Part shown: positions 19,043 through 28,519 of the stretch, piece after piece
How the letters are laid out: the number at the start of each line of letters is the position of its first letter
Numbering within the stretch: position 1 is the stretch's first letter
Assembly (NCBI RefSeq): GCF_036227485.1
Contig: NZ_CP109479.1
Location: 9,362,001 to 9,426,000, forward strand
Length of the DNA stretch: 64,000 nt
Reading direction: 5' to 3'
Source of the DNA: Streptomyces sp. NBC_01451
Lineage (GTDB): Bacteria > Actinomycetota > Actinomycetes > Streptomycetales > Streptomycetaceae
Made by a program: the position numbers and the translations under genes
The notes under the pieces: generated by a model
What the model was told of the DNA's origin: nothing
Seen by the model: the letters and a program-made list of their open reading frames with translations, nothing else
Database searches by the model: none

Positions 19043-19660
19043 AAGGCTCCCGCAGTGGCGCGAGGACGCCGCCTCCGGCGCCCTCAGCGAGGTCTTCGCC
19101 TGCGGCACCGCCGCGGGGCACCCCGATCGGCCACGTCAAGACCAGGACGGACGCCTGGATCCACGGCGACGGCACCCCCGGCGAGGTCACCCTGAACCTC
19201 CGTGATGCCCTGTTCGGCATCCAGCGGGGCGTCCGGGACGACAAGCACGGCTGGATGCCCCGACTGGGCTGAGCCCCGAGGGCGACTCGGCCCGCAGCTC
19301 TTCCAGGGCCCGTCCGGACGAGTTCCGGGCGTGCCCGCTCTGCGTATTCCCTCCCGTCCATGCGGCCGCCCGAACCGGCCGGGCTGCCGTACGGATCCTC
19401 CTCGACCGGGAACTGGACGACTCCGCGTTCGACGCCCTGCCAGGGCTGGATCTGACCGGATTCGGCAGGGTATCCCTGCGCTACGACACCACCGAGGCCT
19501 GCTGGGTCCCGGTCCCCGCCGACGACAGCCCGGAAGCCGACTGGCCGAGCCGGTCCGGCGGCTCGACGCGATGTCCGCGTATCCCGGGTGGGACGGGTTG
19601 CGGACGATTCTCGGCCACGTACGGGTGTTCCCGGGCGAGCCTCTCCTCGCGGACGCGTGA
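19043..19660 (+). pseudogene. Decayed genes of unknown function next to the IS110 remnant
   Basis: Two protein-like pieces follow the IS110 tail. The first ends at 19272 and reads WIHGDGTPGEVTLNLRDALF then GIQRGVRDDKHGWMPRLG, as if it were the 3' end of a gene. The second (about 19380-19660) reads ILLDRELDDSAFDALPGLDL, GRVSLRYDTTEACWVPVP, then shifts frame to LAEPVRRLDAMSAYPGWDGL and ends FPGEPLLADA at 19660. Both lack a start, and the second is frameshifted. I do not recognise either family. Confidence 0.5.
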
Positions 19661-19783
19661 CCTTCCGTCCGGGTTGTACGCAACAAGGCCGATTGACCCT
19701 GTGGTAGTTGGTGCGTTTGCCTCGAAGGGAGTCCTCGGCGCGGGGCCGGGGGTCATGCGTCAACGGGGAAGACAAGGGGGAAC

Positions 19784-20857
19784 ATGTCCAAGGCTTCAGC
19801 CATGTCCGGCAGAGCTGTGACCGTGTCCGGCATTTCCTTATCGACGGCGCCGCTGCTCGCGTTCACCGGAACGACCGCCGGTGCCGCGCAGCACGCGCCC
19901 CGGACGGAGCGGCTCAGCACCGCCGCCGACGGCACCCAGGGCGACGGCGCCTCCAGTGCGGCCGTCACCACGCCGAACGGCCGCTACAGCGCGTTCCGTT
20001 CGCCGGCCACCAACCTGGTGCCCGAGGAGGTCACCTGCCCGGGCACCTACTCCTACATCCGTGAACTGACAACCGGCGAGGTCACCAAGATCGAGCAGGC
20101 GCTGAGCACGCCCCGGCTCAGCGCCGACGGACGCTGGGCCGCGTACACCGACCGGGGCTGCCGCAAGATCAACGCCTTTCTGTCCGACCTGAGCACGGGC
20201 ACCAGAATCCGGGTCGGGGCCCTCGACGGCCGGGACACCGCGTCCTCGCCGACCGTCAGCGAGGACGGTCGCTACATCGCCTACCGGTGGCTCGGGCACC
20301 CTGAGTTCCCGACCCGCATCGACCTCTACGACCGTCTGACCGGCACCCGTGAGACCGTCAGCGCGGGCCCGCAGGACTCCAACCGGGACACGGACAGACC
20401 GTCGATCAGCGGCGACGGCCGCCGGGTCGGCTACCAGGACAACGGCACCGGTGACGTGTGGGTCGCCGACCGCGTCACCGGCGCGCAGACCGAGGCCGAC
20501 GACAGCACGCCCTCGACCGTGGTCCAGCTGAGCGCCAACGGCCATGTCCTGGCGCTGGATTCGGCCGACGGCTCCTCTGTACGGGACCTGCGCGCGGGCC
20601 GCGTCCGGCACTTCCCCGGCGTCCGCGTCCTGGCCGTCAGCCCGGACGGGCAGCGGCTGTTGACGCGGGACGCGGACGCGAGACTGACCCTGCGCGGCCT
20701 GCGCGGCGCACGCGAGCTCCCCGTCGGACACGGCAGCGCCACCGCGGGCTCGGTCTCCGCCCACGGCCGCTCCGCCGTCCACTCCACGGAGGACGCGGAC
20801 GTCGTCCCCGATGACACCAACGGCCTGTACGACGTCTTCCAGTGGAGGTCACGCTGA
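19784..20857 (+). CDS. Secreted TolB/WD40-like beta-propeller protein (first of a pair)
   Basis: 357 aa with an N-terminal export signal (hydrophobic stretch up to the AGAAQHA region). The mature protein is built of ~45-residue units with the PD40/TolB signature, such as ALSTPRLSADGRWAAYTDRG, SSPTVSEDGRYIAYRWLG, DRPSISGDGRRVGYQDNG and VLAVSPDGQRLLTRD. Such propellers act in protein-protein or polysaccharide contacts outside the cell. The stop codon overlaps the ATG of the next gene (TGATG), so the two are translationally coupled. Confidence 0.8.
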   Translation: MSKASAMSGRAVTVSGISLSTAPLLAFTGTTAGAAQHAPRTERLSTAADGTQGDGASSAAVTTPNGRYSAFRSPATNLVPEEVTCPGTYSYIRELTTGEVTKIEQALSTPRLSADGRWAAYTDRGCRKINAFLSDLSTGTRIRVGALDGRDTASSPTVSEDGRYIAYRWLGHPEFPTRIDLYDRLTGTRETVSAGPQDSNRDTDRPSISGDGRRVGYQDNGTGDVWVADRVTGAQTEADDSTPSTVVQLSANGHVLALDSADGSSVRDLRAGRVRHFPGVRVLAVSPDGQRLLTRDADARLTLRGLRGARELPVGHGSATAGSVSAHGRSAVHSTEDADVVPDDTNGLYDVFQWRSR

Positions 20858-22902
20858 TGTTCCGCGCCTCAAGAGCCGTGCTCGGCACGGCAGTCGCGAT
20901 CGCGCTCGCCTGGACGCCGGCGGCCGCCGCACAGGACAGGGGTCACCAGGGGCCCGACGAGCCCCGTACCGTACGGGTGAGCACGGCCGCCGACGACGGT
21001 CAGGCCGACGGACCGTCGAGCGGGGCCTCGATCAGCGCCGACGGCCGCCAGGTCGCGTTCACGTCCACCGCGCCGAGCCTCGGCTGCGAGCGCCTCTCGC
21101 CGTGCCTGTTCCTGAAGGACCTGACCGACGGCGGCCTGACCAGGATCGACCTCGGCAGCGGCCACACCTACGACGCGCCGCTGTCCAGCGCCGACGGGAG
21201 CCGTGTCGCCTTCTCCGCCGGCACCCGCTTCCAGGCTCCTTACCTGTACGACAGCGCCACCGGTCGTTCGGAGCGGCTGTGGCCCGAAGACCCGCCCGGC
21301 TCGGCCGAGTTGGGCCGCGCCCAGTCGATCAGCCCCGACGGCACGCACGTCGCGTACACCGTCGGCGGCCGCAACGGAGGGCAGACCGCGCGGCTGCTGT
21401 ACGTCCGGGACACGGAGACCGGCTCCGAGGAGCTGATCTCGACCGCCGAGGAGGGCGACAAGAGCGGCGCCTCGGTGAGCGGTGACGGCAATCGGGTCGC
21501 CTACTCGGTCCGGGGGGACGCCGAGGGCGACGACCCGAACGACGTCTTCGTCAAGGACCGGGCGACGGGCGCGCGCATCCACGTCGACGCGGACCTCGGG
21601 GCCGCCCATCTGATCCGGATCACGGCGGACGGCCGCCGGGTTCTCCTCAACGCCAACTACGGGGTGTACGTCCACGACCTGGGCACGGGCACATCGCGAC
21701 GGGTGGCCGACGGAACCGCCTCCTCGGCCACGGCGGACGGCCGGTACGCCGTCGTCACGGGCGCGGACGGTATGCGGGTGCGTGACCTGCGGACGGGGCT
21801 ACGAGGGGCCGAACTCCCGTTGACCGCCCAGGTGATGGGTGACTCACTGGCCGCCAAGGGGCGTGTGGTGGCGTTCAGTTCGACGGCGTCCCACCTGGTG
21901 CCGGGCGACACCAACCGGCAGTTGGACGTGTTCGCCTTCTCGGGCGGCCTCGGGAAGAACCCGGCCCCGATGCCGTCCGTCACCGAACGGCTCGGCGGAC
22001 CCGCCGGGGCGTCCCACGACCCGGAGATGGATGAGAGCAAGCTCGTCACCTTCACCTCGGAGGAAGACGTCTTCATCAACGCGCCCCTCCGCGTCGTCCA
22101 GGTCAACTCCGACACGGAGAAGCCGTCGTCGCAGAGCACCCCCTGCTCCAACGGACGCATGGTGGGCTACCTGGTCCCGTCCGCCGCCGACGGCGCCCCG
22201 GAGATCCACGTCCGCTACCGCGCCACCGGCAACGTCACCGTCCTGGACTCGTACCAGGGCGTCCGCTTCGCCTGGATGGGGCGACCCCGGATCAGCCCCA
22301 CCTGCCAGGGGGTCACCTACGCGGCGACCCTGCCCGCCACCGACGCCGACCCGGACCCGCAACCCCGCGTCTACCGCTTCAAGTTGGACGGCGGCACCAC
22401 GGACGTGGTCAGCGCGCCCTCGGGCGGTCCGGCGGGCAACCCGTCCATCGACTACGACGGCCGGTACATCGCCTTCGAGCAGGGCGGCGACGTCTACGTC
22501 CGTGACCTGGACACCGGCGACCTGTCGAAGGTCGCGGACGCCGCCTCGGCCCCCTCCCTCAGCGGCCGGACGATCGCCTTCCAGCAGGGCCGGTACGTCT
22601 ATGTCCGGGACCTCGACACCGGCACCACCACGGCCCGGGTCAGGGGCGCCCAGCCCTCGCTCTCCAGGCACGGCACAGAGTTCGCGTACACCTCGGGCCG
22701 TTCCGTGTACCTGCTCGAAATCGCCACGGGGAAGAGGCAGTTGGTCAGCGTCGATCGCTGGGGCGGCCGCAACGACCTCCCGGCCGGGCACCCTTCGATC
22801 AACGCCGACGGCACGGTCGTCGCGTTCGAGTCGGCCTCACCCGATCTGGTGGAAGGGGACACGAACGGGGTGACGGACATCTTCCTGCGGACAGTGCGGT
22901 AG
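20857..22902 (+). CDS. Secreted TolB/WD40-like beta-propeller protein (second of a pair)
   Basis: 681 aa, about twice the length of its upstream paralogue. The signal peptide is MFRASRAVLGTAVAIALAW, with a likely cut after AAAA. Repeats include GASISADGRQVAFTSTAP, PLSSADGSRVAFSAG, SISPDGTHVAYTVGG, SVSGDGNRVAYSVRG, NPSIDYDGRYIAFEQGG and HPSINADGTVVAFESASP. That implies at least two propellers. The start ATG overlaps the upstream stop, making a two-gene operon from local duplication. No catalytic motif was seen. Confidence 0.8.
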   Translation: MFRASRAVLGTAVAIALAWTPAAAAQDRGHQGPDEPRTVRVSTAADDGQADGPSSGASISADGRQVAFTSTAPSLGCERLSPCLFLKDLTDGGLTRIDLGSGHTYDAPLSSADGSRVAFSAGTRFQAPYLYDSATGRSERLWPEDPPGSAELGRAQSISPDGTHVAYTVGGRNGGQTARLLYVRDTETGSEELISTAEEGDKSGASVSGDGNRVAYSVRGDAEGDDPNDVFVKDRATGARIHVDADLGAAHLIRITADGRRVLLNANYGVYVHDLGTGTSRRVADGTASSATADGRYAVVTGADGMRVRDLRTGLRGAELPLTAQVMGDSLAAKGRVVAFSSTASHLVPGDTNRQLDVFAFSGGLGKNPAPMPSVTERLGGPAGASHDPEMDESKLVTFTSEEDVFINAPLRVVQVNSDTEKPSSQSTPCSNGRMVGYLVPSAADGAPEIHVRYRATGNVTVLDSYQGVRFAWMGRPRISPTCQGVTYAATLPATDADPDPQPRVYRFKLDGGTTDVVSAPSGGPAGNPSIDYDGRYIAFEQGGDVYVRDLDTGDLSKVADAASAPSLSGRTIAFQQGRYVYVRDLDTGTTTARVRGAQPSLSRHGTEFAYTSGRSVYLLEIATGKRQLVSVDRWGGRNDLPAGHPSINADGTVVAFESASPDLVEGDTNGVTDIFLRTVR

Positions 22903-22959
22903 CAGGCGACAACCACCACGAACAACAGGCAACACCACAACGGGGGACCACCATGCACA

Positions 22960-23261
22960 ACGCCAACCGAGTCTTCGCGCTCGCGCGCACGCCAGTGGTG
23001 TTCGGCGGCGAGAACCCGCCGACAGCTGAAACGTACGGCCCGCACACCGCGGCGGTGCCAGCCAGTGGGGGCCCCGGCAAAGGTGGTACGGCCTTCCAGA
23101 CGGATCGGGTCGAGGGAGAAGGCCCCAGAGAACAGGCAGTCGGTCAGGTTGGTGTCAGTCAGTACCAGGTGCGCAGCATCCACGCCCTGCACCGAGACGC
23201 CCCGCACTCTCTCCGAGACGCCCGGTTGCGGGCTTGAGTCGGCCGGCAGGTCCTCACTCAT
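22960..23261 (-). pseudogene. Truncated pentapeptide-repeat-like protein gene
   Basis: From an ATG at 23261 the minus strand encodes RVRGVSVQGVDAAHLVLTDT, NLTDCLFSGAFSLDPIRLEG, RTTFAGAPTGWHRRGVRAVR and LAAEHHWRARERE, then degenerates into the tail of the preceding gene. The NLTDCLFSGA and following region resembles the end of pentapeptide-repeat proteins common in Streptomyces. The C-terminal part is missing. 23262-23502 holds nothing I can support. Confidence 0.5.
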
Positions 23262-23502
23262 GGCCGTGCCGTTGTGGGTGAAGGGGGTGGGGTGGGTGCT
23301 GACCGACGGAGGGGCGGTCAGCACCGCCTGGCTGAGGTCAACGGCCGTAACGCACCCGCACGGTTGCCGTCGAATCCCAGCGCGTCCGCTTGCACACCAC
23401 TTCCCGTGCCGCCCACCGCTCTCGCAGCTTGTCAGAGATCACGAGGAATCAGTGATGCAAATTCTGTCGCCGGTGGGTGGTGGGTGACCGTAGCGTCCGC
23501 CT

Positions 23503-24171
23503 ATGGACTGGAGCGCTTGGCACGACGAGTACGACACGGCCGAGTCGTGGATGGCACGACGGCTGCGGACAGTTCAACAGCAGGTTGGCGCTGTCTTGTC
23601 TGATGCCCCGACCGGTGGGTTGAAGGTGATCAGCCTCTGCGCTGGGGAAGGCCGCGATCTTCTGGGTGTTCTGGCCGAGCATCCCCGCCGCGACGATGTG
23701 CGGGCGAGGCTTGTCGAGTTGGACCCGCGTAACACTGCGGTCGCTCATGAAAGGGCTCGTCGGGCTGGTCTGCACCGGGTTGAGGTCATGACCGGCGATG
23801 CCTCCCTCATGGCCCACTACGAGGACATGGCCCCTGCGGACCTTGTTCTGGTCTGTGGCGTGTTCGGGAACATCACCGACGCCGATATCGAGCACACCAT
23901 CGCCACCTGCGATCAACTGTGCAAGACCGGCGGTACCGTCATCTGGACCCGGCATCGCGCCAAGCCTGACCGGGTACCACTGATCTGCGAATGGTTCGAA
24001 GCGCAAGGCTTCGAACTCCGCTGGCTGTCGGCACCGGAAGCGGGCTTCGGCGTCGGTGTGCACCAGTTCCTCGGCGCATCTCAACCCTTGCGCCGTAGCA
24101 CCCGCCTGTTCGAGTTCGTCGGCTACGACACGCTCCGTCGAGCAAGTGGCGGAGGAATCCCTCGGCCGTAA
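23503..24171 (+). CDS. Class I SAM-dependent methyltransferase
   Basis: 222 aa. The SAM-binding motif I is GLKVISLCAGEGRDLLGVL, motif II-like VRARLVELDPRNTAVA follows, and motif IV is APADLVLVCGVFGNIT. The fold covers the entire protein, with no extra domain. The substrate is not predictable. The gene stands alone between the pentapeptide remnant and a hypothetical membrane-anchored protein. Confidence 0.85.
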   Translation: MDWSAWHDEYDTAESWMARRLRTVQQQVGAVLSDAPTGGLKVISLCAGEGRDLLGVLAEHPRRDDVRARLVELDPRNTAVAHERARRAGLHRVEVMTGDASLMAHYEDMAPADLVLVCGVFGNITDADIEHTIATCDQLCKTGGTVIWTRHRAKPDRVPLICEWFEAQGFELRWLSAPEAGFGVGVHQFLGASQPLRRSTRLFEFVGYDTLRRASGGGIPRP

Positions 24172-24350
24172 CGGCTTTACGCCGCCCGACCGACGCGGCT
24201 TGTGAAACGGTGCCGGACACCAGGTGGCGTCGGCTGCGAGCCCTTCGCCCCGGACACCGTCCTCCAATCGTGTGCGCGCATGGAGACCGGCTGCAAACTT
24301 GACGACCTGGGCCACGTGCAGCGGGTACAAGGCCGAAGAGTTTACGGAGC

Positions 24351-24899
24351 GTGTCGGTGGATCTCGGCTCAGTGATCATCGCGCCGGCAGGCGTCGCAGG
24401 AACCTTCGGAGGATCGTTGCTCTCCCAGCGTGGCTCCGAACGGGCGAAGCTTAGGGAGATGGAGCTCGCCCGTGACCACGAAGAGATCCGCGAGAACCGT
24501 TCACTCCGACGTACCTGCTATGCGGAACTCAACCGCGCTGCACGGCAGTTCAACACCGCACTCAACCGCCACCTGCACCTCATGCGGAATCGCAGCGCGG
24601 GGGACACCGACAGCGACGCACTCGAAGAAGCGAAGAACGCGCACCGCGACCGATACTCCGAGTTACAGATGATCGCCCCCGAAGAAATACTCATGCGAGC
24701 GAGTGTCGTCAATCAAGCCCTGAACAAGGTCTACGGTCAGATCAAGCGGCTCGAACGCGGTGCCCCCGGGCCAGGCGAGACGACGGAGACCGCGGCCCGG
24801 GCCCAGTACGAGGTTTGGGATGTGCTCCGAACAATGAGAACCGCTATGCGTCACGACCTCGGGGTGTCGCACGAAGAGCCTCGGCGGGCTGAGGACTGA
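24351..24899 (+). CDS. Hypothetical membrane-anchored coiled-coil-like protein
   Basis: 182 aa; GTG start at 24351 with ACGGAG upstream (a second GTG at 24357 is possible). An N-terminal hydrophobic segment (IIAPAGVAGTFGGSLL) is followed by an almost entirely alpha-helical, charged region (KLREMELARDHEEIRENRSL and so on). It suggests a single membrane anchor with a cytoplasmic helical domain. I do not recognise a family. Confidence 0.6.
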   Translation: MSVDLGSVIIAPAGVAGTFGGSLLSQRGSERAKLREMELARDHEEIRENRSLRRTCYAELNRAARQFNTALNRHLHLMRNRSAGDTDSDALEEAKNAHRDRYSELQMIAPEEILMRASVVNQALNKVYGQIKRLERGAPGPGETTETAARAQYEVWDVLRTMRTAMRHDLGVSHEEPRRAED

Positions 24900-24942
24900 C
24901 CGCGGAAGAGTTCAGAACACAGGGCAGAGGCTGTTCGCGTAC

Positions 24943-25836
24943 TTACGACGGCGCCGCGTGCTGTGATCCGCTGCCTCGACCAGGCCGGGTGACCGCCCAG
25001 GCTGCGGCGATGAGAGGCCGATGCAAGTCGGCCCGCCGGATGCAGACACCAATGGCGAGCCGGCCGGGATGTGAAGATGTGGGCAGCTGTCGAAGTCTGT
25101 TTCGGACGCCGCTGTGCCGCAGCACGAGGCCGGGGATGATTCCGGTGCCGTAGCCGAGGGCGACCAAGGCCAGCAGGGCTTCGTGGCCGTCGGCCTCGGC
25201 GGCGATGTGCGGATGGATGCCCAGGCTTCGGAACCAATGGTCAGCGGCGGTACGGACGAGTCCTTGACGGGGCAGGACGAAGGGCTGACTGACGGCAGGC
25301 ACCTGCTCGGCGGCCGGCGCGTCGGCGGCCTGGACGAGGACGAGCGGGGTGTGTGCGATCTGCCGAGTGAGCAGAGTGGCGGGGGTGCGGTCGGGGAGGG
25401 CTGCGACGGCGAGGTCGGCCTCGCCTCGGTCGAGGAGAGTGAAGGCGGACGAGGCGTCACCGGTGCGTAAGGAGATGTGCACGCGAGGGTGGGCGTTGCG
25501 GAGCGGGCTGAGCAGGTCGGGCAACAAGCTCTCGCATGCGGTGACGGAGGCGAACACCCGCAGGTGCCCGCTGAGGTCGTCGACCGTGTCTTCGCTGCGG
25601 TAGCAGGCCCACAGGTCCAGTGCTTCGGCTGCGTAGCGGCGGAAGGCGCGGCCGTGCCGGGTCAAGGACACTCCGTGCGGGCCGCGTTCGAGGAGCCGGT
25701 GTCCGGTGGCGCCTTCCAGCCGCTGCACGGCCCGGGACAGAGTGGCGGGGCTGACGTGGCAGTCCGCAGCGGTACGGGTGAAGCTGAGCGTCTCTGCGAG
25801 GTGCAGAAAGAGCCGGTACTGGTCGTGGTCCTGCAT
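24943..25836 (-). CDS. LysR-family transcriptional regulator
   Basis: 297 aa. N-terminal winged HTH: YRLFLHLAETLSFTRTAADC, HVSPATLSRAVQRLEGATGH. The C-terminal substrate-binding domain follows (RVHISLRTGD, GEADLAVAALPD, ALVALGYGTGIIPGLVL). It is divergent from a SAM methyltransferase 75 bases away, the classic LysR arrangement, so that gene is its probable target. Confidence 0.9.
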   Translation of the reverse strand: MQDHDQYRLFLHLAETLSFTRTAADCHVSPATLSRAVQRLEGATGHRLLERGPHGVSLTRHGRAFRRYAAEALDLWACYRSEDTVDDLSGHLRVFASVTACESLLPDLLSPLRNAHPRVHISLRTGDASSAFTLLDRGEADLAVAALPDRTPATLLTRQIAHTPLVLVQAADAPAAEQVPAVSQPFVLPRQGLVRTAADHWFRSLGIHPHIAAEADGHEALLALVALGYGTGIIPGLVLRHSGVRNRLRQLPTSSHPGRLAIGVCIRRADLHRPLIAAAWAVTRPGRGSGSQHAAPS

Positions 25837-25910
25837 CTTTCACCTTCCGCAACACCGCGGTGCGTAAGTTGCTGTTGCCGCATGTCAGGTGGGGAGCCTA
25901 CAAACGGTGC

Positions 25911-26627
25911 ATGCCACGAAGCGACCCCGCACCTCACCGTCCCGCCTGGTACTTCCCCGAGTACACACCTGTCGGCATCGACTTGGGATCCACGTCCGCG
26001 GTTGCTGCCTACGACCGTAATCAGGGCACCGACCCCGATGCCGATGACGCGTTGCTGGACCGCTTGGAGGTTGCCGAGGGCAGTCACCTGGTCGACCTGG
26101 CGTGCGGCACCGGCTCATTGGCCGTCCAGGCCGCGCGACGCGGTGCCGTCGCCCACGGTGTGGACGTCTCCGAGGAAATGCTCGCCTCCGCTCAGGCGCG
26201 GTCCGAGCGGTTCGGGGTCGCTCCGCACTGGCACCATGCCGGATTCCTGGACTACAGCCACAGCGGCCCACTGGTTGATGTGGTCACCACGAAGTCGGCC
26301 CTGCACCAGCTCCCGGATTTCTGGAAGCAGCAGGCACTGCTCAAAGCCGCCGGGATGCTCCGTCCCGGTGGCACCTTCTATCTATGGGACGTGATCTTCG
26401 CCTTCGGGCCGACCAGCGCGGAGGAGCACCTTCAGCAGTGGATCGATACCGAGGGCCGCCCCGAGGGGGAGGGCTTCACCCGGGCCGACTTCGAAGCCCA
26501 TGTCCGCGACGAGTTCTCCACCTACTCCTGGATCATCGAGGGAATGCTGCAGCGAGCTGGGTTCGACATCGTCTCCAGTACTTCTCCCCGCCCCACTCAC
26601 GCGGAGTTCCGTTGTCGCCGCCGATAG
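25911..26627 (+). CDS. Class I SAM-dependent methyltransferase, probable LysR target
   Basis: 238 aa from the ATG at 25911. Motif I is HLVDLACGTGSLAVQAARRG, with VDVSEEMLASAQ and MLRPGGTFYLWD. A UbiE/arsenite-methyltransferase-type architecture covers the whole length. A GTG at 25860 would add 17 residues. Transcribed away from the LysR gene; the substrate is unknown. Confidence 0.85.
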   Translation: MPRSDPAPHRPAWYFPEYTPVGIDLGSTSAVAAYDRNQGTDPDADDALLDRLEVAEGSHLVDLACGTGSLAVQAARRGAVAHGVDVSEEMLASAQARSERFGVAPHWHHAGFLDYSHSGPLVDVVTTKSALHQLPDFWKQQALLKAAGMLRPGGTFYLWDVIFAFGPTSAEEHLQQWIDTEGRPEGEGFTRADFEAHVRDEFSTYSWIIEGMLQRAGFDIVSSTSPRPTHAEFRCRRR

Positions 26628-26753
26628 ATACTTACCGATCCCCTGCACCGTCAGGCCAGACGTCTCGTAAGGAGCGTGATTGCTGGTGAGCAGCCGCTCG
26701 GAGTGCTGAGCGAGCCGTTCGTGGTCCCGGGCATGTCGGCGGACGCGCACGCA

Positions 26754-26779
26754 CTGCCCGGGACCCGGGACCCGGGCAG
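26754..26779. terminator. Stem-loop between convergent genes
   Basis: CTGCCCGGG ... CCCGGGCAG, a 9-bp perfect inverted repeat with an 8-base loop, between the methyltransferase (+) and the srsC-like gene (-). It could serve either strand. Confidence 0.5.
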
Positions 26780-26877
26780 CGGGGGCCGGGGGCCGTAGGG
26801 GGCGTCTTCGGCCGGGGGAGGACTCGCCCACACCCGTATGCCGCCTCAACGTCGTGCACGCCGTGATCTCCGCGCCC

Positions 26878-27891
26878 CTACTGCAGTGCGTGGACGGTGG
26901 CTGAGAACACCGGGGGCATCCGGGATGCCGCGGGGACGATGAGGCGGGCGGTGGCGGGACGGTGGCCGGCGGCCAGCAGGGCTCCGGTCAGCAGGCGGTG
27001 ACGCCGGGTCAGCCGGGCCCAGATGCGCTCGTACTTGTCGGGTTGTCCGGCGGCCAGGCAGCGGACGGCGGCCCCGGCCGTCGCCAGCGCGAGGGCGATG
27101 CCCTCGCCGGTGAGGGCGTCCAGGTAGCCGGCGGCGTCGCCCACGAGCAGGACACGGCCGGCGGTTCTGCGCCGCACGCGCTGCCGCAGCGGTCCGGCGC
27201 CGCGTACCTCGGTCGCCGCCGGTCCGCGCAGCGACGGGGTGAGCGTCGGGAAAGCGGTCAGGTGTTCGTCGTACCCGCGACGGCTGCGGCTGAGGATCGC
27301 GACGCCCACCAGGTCGTCGCCGACGGGTGTCACATAGGCCTCGCCGTGCCGGGACCAGTGGACCTCCACGAAGTCCGTCCACGGTTCGATGCGATAGTGC
27401 CGACGTAGTCCGTAGCGGCCGTGGGGGCGGCCCGGCAGTTCCAGTCCCAGGCTGCGGCGCACCGGGGAGTGCAGGCCGTCGGCGGCGATCAGCCAGCGGG
27501 CCGTGGTTCCGGCGGCGGTGACCGTGTCCGCGTTCTGGCGCACCTCGCCGACCTTGCCCGGCAGCATGCGCACGCCGAGGTCGAGAGCGCGCTGGTGCAG
27601 TGCGGAGTGCAGCACCGTACGGCGGATTCCCAGCCCGTTGTGGTCGCGGAAGGACGCTTCGGCGCGGGTGGCGCCGTCGACGTAGCGGATGCCGCGCAGT
27701 TCGCGGCCGGTGACCTCGACGCCCAGTGCTCGCAGCGCGGCGACGCCACTGGGCATGACGCCTTCGCCGCAGGCCTTGTCCACGGGCGTGGTCCGGGGTT
27801 CGACGACGACGGCTTGCAGGCCGGCGAGCGCCGCGTGGATGGCGGCGGCCAGACCGGCGGGTCCGCCGCCGGCCACGAGTACGTCGATCAC
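26878..27891 (-). CDS. srsC: SrsC-like FAD-dependent hydroxylase/oxidoreductase
   Basis: 337 aa from the GTG at 27891, which overlaps the end of the methyltransferase gene (GTGA). The N-terminal Rossmann motif is DVLVAGGGPAGLAAAIHAAL, and the second FAD motif is GRVLLVGDAAGYLDALTGEG, as in geranylgeranyl-reductase/PHBH-type flavoproteins. In the S. griseus srsABC operon the flavoprotein SrsC oxidises the methylated alkylresorcinol to an alkylquinone. Same gene order and overlap here support the same role. Confidence 0.8.
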   Translation of the reverse strand: MIDVLVAGGGPAGLAAAIHAALAGLQAVVVEPRTTPVDKACGEGVMPSGVAALRALGVEVTGRELRGIRYVDGATRAEASFRDHNGLGIRRTVLHSALHQRALDLGVRMLPGKVGEVRQNADTVTAAGTTARWLIAADGLHSPVRRSLGLELPGRPHGRYGLRRHYRIEPWTDFVEVHWSRHGEAYVTPVGDDLVGVAILSRSRRGYDEHLTAFPTLTPSLRGPAATEVRGAGPLRQRVRRRTAGRVLLVGDAAGYLDALTGEGIALALATAGAAVRCLAAGQPDKYERIWARLTRRHRLLTGALLAAGHRPATARLIVPAASRMPPVFSATVHALQ

Positions 27892-28427
27892 GCCGACGCG
27901 GTTGTGGTCGGTGTGGCCGCGGTGGTGAGCGCCCGGTTCTCGCAACGGATGCGTACGGCGAGCAGGGCGGCGTTGAGTACCGTGAACACGGTCGCGGTGA
28001 TCCAGGCGGTGTGCACCATGGGAAGGGCGACGCCTTCGGCGACGACGGCCACGTAGTTCGGATGCCGAAGCCACCGCCACCGGTAGGGGCCGCCCGTCAC
28101 CAGCGCCATTCCGGGTACGACGATCACCCGGGTGTTCCAGCGGGGTCCCAGGGTGTGGATGCACCACCACCGCAGTGCCTGGGCGCCCGTGAGCATGGTC
28201 AGCATCGGCCAGGCCAGAGCGGGTACGAAGGGGCTGTCCGCCAGCCATACCTCGGCCGGGCAGGCGATCAGCAGGCCGGTGTGGAGGGCGACCATGGCCG
28301 GGTAGTGACCTTGGCCGGTCTCGGTCGCGCCGCGGGCGGTGCTCCACCGTTCGTTGCGGCGGGCGACGACGAGTTCGGCGACACGCTCGGCGGCGACGGC
28401 GGCCACCAGCAGTCCGTACCAGATCAT
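27888..28427 (-). CDS. srsB: SrsB-like isoprenylcysteine carboxyl methyltransferase-family protein
   Basis: 179 aa membrane protein. N-terminal helix LLVAAVAAERVAELVVARRN and later helices surround the ICMT signature GPYRWRWLRHPNYVAVV. SrsB of S. griseus belongs to this family and O-methylates alkylresorcinols. The purine-rich leader upstream (28430-28500) carries AAAGGA shortly before the ATG. Confidence 0.85.
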   Translation of the reverse strand: MIWYGLLVAAVAAERVAELVVARRNERWSTARGATETGQGHYPAMVALHTGLLIACPAEVWLADSPFVPALAWPMLTMLTGAQALRWWCIHTLGPRWNTRVIVVPGMALVTGGPYRWRWLRHPNYVAVVAEGVALPMVHTAWITATVFTVLNAALLAVRIRCENRALTTAATPTTTASA

Positions 28428-28519
28428 GTGTGCTTCATGTCCTTTATGTTCTTCTTCTTTTCTGTCTTCTTTGTACTTTCTATGTCATTCGTGTAGTGCG
28501 TGTTCTTCGGCTGTCCGAA